A stretch of DNA of 15,415 nt from Polaromonas sp. YR568. Lineage in GTDB: Bacteria; Pseudomonadota; Gammaproteobacteria; Burkholderiales; Burkholderiaceae. Position numbers and translations under genes: made by a program. The stretch covers positions 1 through 15,415 of the forward strand of contig CAMBWM010000025.1 in assembly GCA_945871335.1 (NCBI GenBank), given 5' to 3'. This document shows, piece by piece, positions 8,848 through 15,415 of this stretch (position 1 is its first letter; every line of letters begins with the position of its first letter). The notes beneath the pieces are model-generated. The model was not told the DNA's origin. It was given only the letters and a program-made list of their open reading frames with translations, and ran no database searches.

Positions 8848-9419
8848 GGCTGTAACTTTCTATACGACAGGGTGCAGGCAAGACCGCCCAGCCCGAAAAT
8901 CACATAGACCAACGGCACGCGCAAGGCTGCAATGGCCACCAGACTGACCAGGCCAAAGGCCGCACACCAGCGCCAGCCCAATACATTGGTTTTGAGCGCT
9001 TTCGTCAGTTTGAGGGCGCTTGCGCCAATCAGGCCGGCGGCTACCGCACCCATGCCGCGCAATGCGCCGGCAACTTCCGGGCGACTAGCAAACTGCGCGT
9101 AGATCAAGGCCAGAGTCAGAACTGCCAGCAGGGGTGCCGCTAACATCCCAGCCATGGCCGCCATGGCACCCTTGAGCCCGAAGTAACGACCGCCGATGAT
9201 CAGCGACAGGTTGACCACATTGGGGCCGGGCATGACCTGCGCTACGGCCCAATCTTCTATGAACTCCTCGGCGGTCAGCCAGCGCTTTTTTTCAACTAAT
9301 TCCCGCTGAACAATCGCCATCACCCCGCCAAAGCCCTGCAAGGTCAGCAAGGTGAAGGAGACAAACAAGTCGGTGAGCGATTCGGGGCGGGGGCGGTCTG
9401 GGGTAGGCAAAGAACTCAT
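8844..9419 (-). CDS. chrA: Chromate transporter half-protein, first of pair
   Basis: A 191-residue single CHR-domain membrane protein, the upstream member of a split chromate transporter. It shows LLTLQGFGGVMAIVQRELVE (24-43), RWLTAEEFIEDWAVAQVMPGPNV (46-68, with the PGPNV signature at 64-68) and long hydrophobic stretches at roughly 84-108, 121-140 and 153-182. It is clearly paralogous to its downstream partner but not identical, the usual picture for the two halves of a heteromeric transporter. The family lowers cytoplasmic chromate by efflux. The start ATG at 9419 lies 40 bases after the fabG-like stop on the same strand, so read-through from that gene is possible. No ChrB-type regulator is present in the window. 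Confidence 0.9.
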   Translation of the reverse strand: MSSLPTPDRPRPESLTDLFVSFTLLTLQGFGGVMAIVQRELVEKKRWLTAEEFIEDWAVAQVMPGPNVVNLSLIIGGRYFGLKGAMAAMAGMLAAPLLAVLTLALIYAQFASRPEVAGALRGMGAVAAGLIGASALKLTKALKTNVLGWRWCAAFGLVSLVAIAALRVPLVYVIFGLGGLACTLSYRKLQP

Positions 9420-9459
9420 GGCTTGGATTATGGCGTTTTACGGGCTTTTGAATACACGA

Positions 9460-10203
9460 TCAAACGGTCATGCCGCCCGACACCTCGATCACCGCGCCAT
9501 TGATGTAGCTGGCTTCGTCACTGGCCAGAAAGGCGTAGACGTTGGCAATTTCTTCTGGTTTACCCAGGCGTTTCAGGGGTACTCTGGCTTTCATCTCCTG
9601 CATCAAATGGTCAGGAATGGTGTCCAGGATCGGGGTGGCAATAAATCCGGGTGCGATAGCGTTCACCCGCACGCCCTTGGGGCCGAGTTCGCGGCTCCAG
9701 GTTTTGGTGAAACCGATCACGCCGAATTTTGAGGCAGCGTAGTTGGTCTGGCCGAAGTTGCCGTAAATACCCACCACCGAGCTGGCGTTGAGAATCACGC
9801 CGCTGCCTTGCGCAACCATGGTGTCTACCACCGACTGCGCGCAATGGAAAACGCCCCGCAGGTTGATGTCTATGACCTGGTCAAACTGCGCCATCGTCAT
9901 TTTTTGTAGCCGGGCGTCCTTGGTGATGCCGGCGTTGTTCACCAGCACATCGATGCGGCCAAACTGGTTTTTTACCTGAGCCACCACCGCGTCAACCATC
10001 GTGCGGTCGGTCACGTCCATCAGGCAACCGATGGCCTGGGCCCCAAGGGCCTTGCATTGCGCAACGGCTGCATCCACGCCCGCTTGCCGCAGGTCACAGA
10101 CAACAACGATAGCACCTTCTGCTGCAAACTTGAGGGCGGTGGCCAGGCCGATGCCCTGCGCTGCGCCGGTGATGATGCTGACCTTGTTCAGTAGTCGTGT
10201 CAT
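9460..10203 (-). CDS. fabG: FabG-like short-chain dehydrogenase/reductase
   Basis: A classical short-chain dehydrogenase of 247 residues: cofactor glycine motif TGAAQGIG (12-19), NNAG (89-92), and the catalytic set Asn114, Ser142, Tyr155, Lys159 (YAASK). The C-terminal SGGMTV ending is typical of beta-ketoacyl-ACP reductases and acetoacetyl-CoA reductases. Asp37 at the end of the second strand (VVVCDLR) is the residue that normally selects NAD(H) over NADP(H). This makes a degradative 3-hydroxyacyl-CoA dehydrogenase role as likely as fatty acid synthesis. No acpP, fabD or fabF lies beside it, which also argues against being the housekeeping FabG. The ATG at 10203 follows CGAAAG, a usable ribosome binding site. 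The substrate is unknown. Confidence 0.85.
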   Translation of the reverse strand: MTRLLNKVSIITGAAQGIGLATALKFAAEGAIVVVCDLRQAGVDAAVAQCKALGAQAIGCLMDVTDRTMVDAVVAQVKNQFGRIDVLVNNAGITKDARLQKMTMAQFDQVIDINLRGVFHCAQSVVDTMVAQGSGVILNASSVVGIYGNFGQTNYAASKFGVIGFTKTWSRELGPKGVRVNAIAPGFIATPILDTIPDHLMQEMKARVPLKRLGKPEEIANVYAFLASDEASYINGAVIEVSGGMTV

Positions 10204-10459
10204 AGGGCTTTCGTTATGAAGTTGAGGAAAAGGGTCTTGAGCTGGTGAGCATCAATGGCCGTAAAACTCAATTTCATCATATCGCCCCGGATGGACGCTG
10301 AAGCGATGAGGCACGCACGACAGCCATCTCAAATCTGAAGCCTGCGCAACATCCTGGACTCTTTACCGCAATATTGTCTTGTTCGCGCTCCAGCCTGAGC
10401 CTTCTCTAATCGAGTCAGTTTTGATGTGAATAAATTAGAAGGCCTTTAAATGCTACTCA
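10204..10459. other. Non-coding, lower-GC gap upstream of the fabG-like gene
   Basis: About 256 bases lie between the fabG-like start and the Bug pseudogene. I recognise no complete gene, RNA or clear promoter here. A short plus-strand open stretch without a start codon (about 10206-10289) reads [18 protein letters not shown] and then RKTQFHHIAPDGR before a stop. It looks peptide-like but matches nothing I know. The promoter of the fabG-like gene should be in this gap, but I cannot place it. Confidence 0.4.
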
Positions 10460-10870
10460 TCAGTTAAATGAGCCGGGTAGCATATTGACCTGCTTAGCAA
10501 TATTCGCCCAAGTTTCAGTTTCTTTTTTGATGAAGTTTCCTGCCATAGCATGCGTACCAGTCATGGGGTTGACGCCGTCTTGTAATAAACTTTTCACCAC
10601 ATCTGGTTACTCGAAAGTTTTATTGATGGATGCATTGAGCACATCAAAGACTGCTTGGGGAGTACCCGCCGGCGCCATCAAGACCACCGAAGAAGTCATG
10701 TTCATATCCTTGAGTCCCCCTTCAACATAATTTGGTATCGTTTTCGCGGCCTCACTTCGTGTCGGCAATGTCAGTGCCAGAGCTTTTACTTTTCCTGAGT
10801 TGATCACTGGCCCCATGGAGCTGATGCTGCCGATAAGTAGGTCAATATGCCCACACATCAAATCATTCAA
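10460..10870 (-). pseudogene. Decayed Bug/TctC-type solute-binding protein (C-terminal fragment with in-frame stop)
   Basis: The minus strand encodes the C-terminal 136 codons of a tripartite tricarboxylate transporter receptor (Bug/TctC family). These are periplasmic binding proteins of about 320 residues for small carboxylates. Recognisable pieces are NDLMCGHIDLLIGSISSMGP, SGKVKALALT-PTRS, then APAGTPQAVFDVLNASINKTFE. A TAA at 10607-10609 interrupts the frame, probably a CAA-to-TAA change. Reading continues in the same frame for 48 codons (PDVVKSLLQDGVNP...FIKKETETWANIAKQV) to the natural TGA at 10460-10462, exactly as a family C-terminus should. Upstream of about 10870 the similarity ends at once and a TGA closes the frame, so the signal peptide and first lobe are missing. 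The region is AT-richer than its neighbours. Non-functional. Confidence 0.85.
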
Positions 10871-10890
10871 GCACTGCTTTCAAGGGCCAT

Positions 10891-10911
10891 TGACTCAGCG
10901 GGGCAGAGTCA
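10891..10911. repeat. Imperfect palindrome upstream of ygiQ
   Basis: TGACTC (10891-10896) and GAGTCA (10906-10911) are perfect inverted arms. Inside them a GC/GC pair flanks a GGG centre with one A-A mismatch on the way, giving a 21-base near-palindrome. There is no T-tract, so it is not a terminator. It lies 39 bases before the ygiQ ATG and could be an operator. No regulator is identifiable. Confidence 0.4.
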
Positions 10912-10923
10912 GAGGTGAAACCC

Positions 10924-10929
10924 TACAAT
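10924..10929 (+). promoter_or_regulatory. Possible -10 element for ygiQ
   Basis: TACAAT matches the -10 consensus at five of six positions and lies 21 bases before the ATG at 10951. Transcription from here would start near 10936, downstream of an in-frame GTG at 10915, which favours the ATG as the start. A TTGACT at 10890-10895 resembles a -35, but its spacing of 28 is too long for this -10. Confidence 0.35.
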
Positions 10930-10950
10930 GTCGGGTTATCCGAAGCCCCC

Positions 10951-13350
10951 ATGAACGCCCCACTAGACGTCTCCTTTTTTACGCGCGCAGCAAAGCCGCT
11001 GACCAGTTACCGCAAGTACTGGGCGGCGCGCTTTGGCACGGCCAAGTTTTTGCCAACCAGCCGTCAGGAAATGCAGGCGCTGGGCTGGGACAGCTGTGAC
11101 ATCATCATCGTCACTGGCGACGCTTATGTGGACCACCCGAGCTTTGGCATGGCGGTCATTGGCCGCATGCTCGAGGGCCAGGGCTTTCGGGTCGGCATCA
11201 TTGCCCAGCCTGACTGGCAAACGGCCGACCCTTTTCGCATTCTGGGCAAGCCCAACCTGTTTTTCGGCGTGACTGCCGGCAACATGGATTCGATGATTAA
11301 CCGCTACACGGCAGACCGCAAGATTCGCAGCGACGACGCCTACACGCCGGGCGACATCGGCGGCAAGCGGCCGGACCGTGCTGCGCTGGTGTATTCGCAG
11401 CGATGCCGTGAGGCCTACAAAGAAGTGCCCATCGTGCTGGGCGGCATCGAAGGCTCGCTCAGGCGCATCGCGCATTACGACTACTGGTCGGACAAAGTCC
11501 GCCGTAGCGTGGTGATCGACGCCAAATGTGACTTGCTGCTTTACGGCAACGCAGAGCGCGCGATTGTTGAAATTGCGCACCGACTCGCAGCCAAAGAATC
11601 CATCGTCACCATCACCGACGTTCGCGGCACCGTCTTTATTCGCCGCAGCGGCGACGATACGGCCAGCGGCTGGTTCGAGATTGATTCGACCAGCGTGGAC
11701 GCACCGGGCCGCGTTGAGGCGCATGTCAACCCCTACCTGATGATTTCCGACCAGGCCAAAGAGCAGGGCGCCACTTGTGCTCGCGAGGACGAGGCCGCCG
11801 AGGTCGCCGTCAAGGCCGAAGCGGCCGGCTCCCCGTCGATCAAGGCGCAGGTCAAGCCTCAGGCCAATGCGCAGGCCAACCCCGCCATCAAGCCGCTGAC
11901 CTTTGTGCAAAATCCCAGCCTGCCTTCGATGCAGGGCAAGATCAAGGTGCCACCCCGAGACCGTTCGGTGATCCGCCTGCCGTCTTACGAGCAGGTCAAA
12001 AGCGACGCCGTGCTTTACGCTCACGCCAACCGTGTGCTGCACCTGGAAACCAACCCCGGCAATGCCCGCGCGCTGGTGCAGGCGCACGGCGAGGGCGCCA
12101 CGGCGCGTGACGTGTGGATCAACCCGCCGCCCATTCCGCTGACCACGGCCGAGATGGACTACGTGTTTGACCTGCCTTACGCGCGTTCGCCGCACCCGAG
12201 CTACGCCGACGAGAACGGCAGCCACGACCACGCCACCAAAATCCCGGCCTGGGAGATGATCCGCTTTAGCGTGAACATCATGCGCGGCTGCTTTGGCGGC
12301 TGCACTTTTTGCTCAATCACCGAGCACGAAGGCCGCATCATCCAGAGCCGTTCTGAAGACTCGGTGATCCGCGAGATCGAGGCGATTCGCGACACGGTCA
12401 AGGGTTTCACCGGCGCCATTTCCGACCTTGGCGGACCGACCGCCAACATGTACCGCATTGGCTGCAAATCGGCCGAGATCGAGTCGGCCTGCCGCAAGCC
12501 CTCATGTGTTTACCCTGGCATCTGCCCCAACCTGAACACCGATCACGCGCCGCTGATCAAAATGTACCGGCGCGCTAGAGCCCTCAAGGGCATCAAGAAA
12601 ATACTGATCAGCTCGGGCGTGCGCTACGACCTCGCGGTCGAAAGCCCCGAGTACGTCAAGGAACTGGTGTCGCACCACGTGGGCGGCTACCTCAAGATTG
12701 CGCCCGAGCACACCGAGCAGGGGCCGCTGACCAAGATGATGAAGCCCGGCATCGGCAGCTACGACAAGTTCAAGCAGCTGTTTGAAAAGTACTCGCTGGA
12801 AGCCGGTAAGAAGCAGTTTTTGATTCCCTACTTCATTGCCGCCCACCCCGGCACCAGCGACGAGGACATGATGAACTTGGCCGTCTGGCTCAAGAAAAGC
12901 GGTTTCAGGGCCGACCAGGTGCAAACTTTTTACCCTTCGCCCATGGCCACGGCCACCACCATGTACCACACCAGCCGCAACCCGCTGCGCAAGATCACGC
13001 GTGACAGCGAGACGGTGGATATCGTGCGCGGCGACAAGCGGCGGCGTCTGCACAAGGCCTTTTTGCGCTACCACGACGCCAACAACTGGCCGCTGCTGCG
13101 CGAGGCGCTCAAGTCCATGGGCCGTGCTGATTTGATTGGCAACGGTAAGCACCATTTGATTCCGACCTTCCAGCCTCTCACGGATGGTGGTTACCAGAGC
13201 GCACGTCGTAAAAACTCGACTTCGGCGCCTAGCAAGACGGCAGCGCCCGTCAGAGGCCGTTTGCTGACCCGACATACCGGTTTGCCGCCGCTGGCTCAGG
13301 GCGCAGGCCCTCCCAAAGCGGCCGGACCTAAACCGTCCAAACGCCGCTAA
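10951..13350 (+). CDS. ygiQ: YgiQ family radical SAM protein
   Basis: A 799-residue YgiQ (UPF0313) family protein with an N-terminal cobalamin-binding-like region, a radical SAM core and a disordered tail. The start is [40 protein letters not shown] (about 33-68), close to the E. coli protein. The 4Fe-4S cluster motif CFGGCTFC is at Cys447, Cys451 and Cys454, within a strongly conserved [20 protein letters not shown] block. A second conserved cysteine group follows (Cys505, 514, 519, 525). The biochemical reaction of YgiQ is not established. Length exceeds the E. coli form (about 739) mainly through a longer linker at about 270-335 rich in Ala, Lys, Gln and Glu, and a basic C-terminal tail after about 740. 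It stands alone, preceded by the Bug pseudogene. An in-frame GTG at 10915 would add 12 residues that do not look like the family. Confidence 0.94.
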   Translation: MNAPLDVSFFTRAAKPLTSYRKYWAARFGTAKFLPTSRQEMQALGWDSCDIIIVTGDAYVDHPSFGMAVIGRMLEGQGFRVGIIAQPDWQTADPFRILGKPNLFFGVTAGNMDSMINRYTADRKIRSDDAYTPGDIGGKRPDRAALVYSQRCREAYKEVPIVLGGIEGSLRRIAHYDYWSDKVRRSVVIDAKCDLLLYGNAERAIVEIAHRLAAKESIVTITDVRGTVFIRRSGDDTASGWFEIDSTSVDAPGRVEAHVNPYLMISDQAKEQGATCAREDEAAEVAVKAEAAGSPSIKAQVKPQANAQANPAIKPLTFVQNPSLPSMQGKIKVPPRDRSVIRLPSYEQVKSDAVLYAHANRVLHLETNPGNARALVQAHGEGATARDVWINPPPIPLTTAEMDYVFDLPYARSPHPSYADENGSHDHATKIPAWEMIRFSVNIMRGCFGGCTFCSITEHEGRIIQSRSEDSVIREIEAIRDTVKGFTGAISDLGGPTANMYRIGCKSAEIESACRKPSCVYPGICPNLNTDHAPLIKMYRRARALKGIKKILISSGVRYDLAVESPEYVKELVSHHVGGYLKIAPEHTEQGPLTKMMKPGIGSYDKFKQLFEKYSLEAGKKQFLIPYFIAAHPGTSDEDMMNLAVWLKKSGFRADQVQTFYPSPMATATTMYHTSRNPLRKITRDSETVDIVRGDKRRRLHKAFLRYHDANNWPLLREALKSMGRADLIGNGKHHLIPTFQPLTDGGYQSARRKNSTSAPSKTAAPVRGRLLTRHTGLPPLAQGAGPPKAAGPKPSKRR

Positions 13351-13378
13351 AGCCGGACCCCTGAAGTCCGGCTTCAGG
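13351..13378. terminator. Overlapping alternative hairpins between ygiQ and the CoA-transferase gene
   Basis: AGCCGGAC (13351-13358) pairs perfectly with GTCCGGCT (13366-13373) around a 7-base loop. Alternatively CCTGAAG (13360-13366) pairs with CTTCAGG (13372-13378) around TCCGG. The two stems share bases and cannot form together. The first begins directly after the ygiQ stop, and the second includes the stop codon of the converging gene. Neither has a long T-tract, so a role as a bidirectional terminator is plausible but incomplete. Confidence 0.5.
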
Positions 13379-14267
13379 CCATGGTGTGCAGCGGAATATC
13401 GCGCTGCGATGCCAGCGCATCCAGCTGAGCCCGCGTTTGCTTCTTTAAAAACCGGGCGATGGCCACGCGCGTTGCTGCGCTTTGCAGGCTGACCAGGCTA
13501 GATGCCGCCACGCCGGCTGCTGCGCACAGCGCCGCCGCAAAATGCGGCTCCAGCGCCGCCACTGCGACCCGACCGTCCTTGCAGGCATAGACGCCGTAGC
13601 CAGCATGCGCGCCCCCCACAAAACCGTTGGACTGGGTCAGCCCCCATTGGCGGGGTAGCGCCAGGTAGCGCGCCGCTTCTGAGAGCGCCACCTCCATATA
13701 CACGCCCTTGCCGCCCACGCGCTGGCGCAGCGCCGCTTGCAGCACGGCCTCACTGGCCATCAGGGAGCCGCCCATGTCGGCAAACAGGGTGGCGGGCAGT
13801 TCCAGCCCGGGCACCAGCCCCATGTCGGCCAGGTAGGTGAGGTCATGGCCGGGTATTTCAGCGCCAGCGCCCGGGCTGCCGACGATGGCGACATGCGACA
13901 GGGCAGGGTACAGGCGGTGCAGGCTTTTCCAGCTCAGGCCTAGCTTTTCAATGGCAGACGGACGAAACGAGCTCAGTAGCACATCCGTTTTGGCGAGCTT
14001 GCGGTGCAGAGATTTTTGGCCGGCCTCGGTCTTCAGGTCGGCGGTGATGGTTTTCATTCCCTCGTGCAGCTGAGCGTAAGCCGCCGGGCTGTAGCGTTGC
14101 ATCGGGTCGCCTGCGGGTGGTTCGAGCTTGACGCAGCGCGCGCCCATTTGCCGGCAACGCATCAGAGCCGATGGACCCGGCAGGTTCAGCGCTAGGCTAA
14201 GCAGGCGCAGGCCTTTGAGGGGTTTGAAGGCTGGCGGTGCTGAGCGCTTTGCGGAAGGGCTTGTCAT
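13374..14267 (-). CDS. CaiB/BaiF family CoA-transferase or racemase-like protein, short
   Basis: A 297-residue member of the family III CoA-transferase/alpha-methylacyl-CoA racemase family. The N-terminal fold is typical: LKGLRLLSLALNLPGPSA (17-34), GARCVKLEPPAGDPMQRY (42-59) and the DVLLSSFRPSAIEKLGL block (95-111). GHDLTYLADMG (140-150) carries His141 and Asp142, and LFADMGGSLMASEA (161-174) carries Asp164. These align with the His126/Asp127 and Asp156 of mycobacterial racemase, so the racemase-type catalytic set appears present. The protein is shorter than the usual 360-400, partly from a tightened loop between these residues. The ATG at 14267 is preferred over a TTG at 14294. It follows pobA by 32 bases on the same strand and is probably co-transcribed. 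The acyl-CoA substrate cannot be inferred. Confidence 0.82.
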   Translation of the reverse strand: MTSPSAKRSAPPAFKPLKGLRLLSLALNLPGPSALMRCRQMGARCVKLEPPAGDPMQRYSPAAYAQLHEGMKTITADLKTEAGQKSLHRKLAKTDVLLSSFRPSAIEKLGLSWKSLHRLYPALSHVAIVGSPGAGAEIPGHDLTYLADMGLVPGLELPATLFADMGGSLMASEAVLQAALRQRVGGKGVYMEVALSEAARYLALPRQWGLTQSNGFVGGAHAGYGVYACKDGRVAVAALEPHFAAALCAAAGVAASSLVSLQSAATRVAIARFLKKQTRAQLDALASQRDIPLHTMA

Positions 14268-14299
14268 GGGATTTAATTTACCCCAGACCGTCAAACCGC

Positions 14300-15415
<1,116 letters not shown>

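Noticed and set aside
10485..10730. An 81-codon plus-strand frame in the low-GC region
   Set aside because: It is the complement of the Bug remnant, whose minus-strand translation is clearly the family sequence.
10963..12231. A 422-codon open frame on the minus strand opposite ygiQ
   Set aside because: It lies wholly antisense to the strongly conserved YgiQ coding sequence, and its His/Val/Gly/Arg-rich translation is typical of a GC-rich shadow frame.
12502..13275. A 257-codon minus-strand open frame within ygiQ
   Set aside because: It is antisense to the radical SAM domain, and its composition matches a shadow frame.

Overview
The window reads as chromosome from a betaproteobacterium of the order Burkholderiales, most likely Comamonadaceae (Polaromonas/Rhodoferax-like). 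The evidence is the HflC-HisZ-PurA gene order, GC-rich coding sequence, use of HisZ in histidine biosynthesis, a tripartite-tricarboxylate (Bug-type) binding protein remnant, and protein sequences close to that group as I know them. The genus is inference. Nearly everything is housekeeping or ordinary metabolism. I see no tRNA, rRNA, CRISPR array, complete mobile element or attachment site.

Layout, left to right. On the plus strand: the tail of hflC (1-129), hisZ (272-1465), purA (1515-2855), a phosphoribosyltransferase (2911-3435), a metC-type cystathionine beta-lyase (3466-4650), and a small lysine-rich protein (4689-4874) that ends in a good intrinsic terminator (about 4893-4928). On the minus strand: tesA (5982-6644), reading into selU/mnmH (4930-5985) with a 4-base GTGA overlap. 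Divergent from tesA, on the plus strand: a YbbA-like ABC ATPase (6757-7467) and rlmB (7498-8247). On the minus strand again: a fabG-like dehydrogenase (9460-10203) followed by two half-size chromate transporter genes that overlap by ATGA (8844-9419, then 8263-8847).

The 10204-10950 stretch is the least ordinary part. It is visibly lower in GC and holds a decayed C-terminal fragment of a Bug/TctC solute-binding protein. The fragment is interrupted by one in-frame TAA and lacks its N-terminal half. It is followed by an imperfect palindrome just ahead of the radical SAM gene ygiQ (10951-13350, plus strand). A nested pair of mutually exclusive hairpins separates ygiQ from a convergent minus-strand pair: pobA (4-hydroxybenzoate 3-monooxygenase, N-terminus outside the window) and a short CoA-transferase/racemase-family gene (13374-14267).

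How the genes work together: hisZ, purA and the phosphoribosyltransferase all belong to PRPP/purine-linked metabolism. The tesA, ybbA and selU grouping recalls the ybb neighbourhood of E. coli. The pobA/CoA-transferase pair suggests aromatic acid catabolism. I did not find a convincing undescribed system. The most useful leads are the Bug pseudogene, the overlapping hairpins, the possibly leaderless starts of metC and rlmB, and the shortened CoA-transferase beside pobA.
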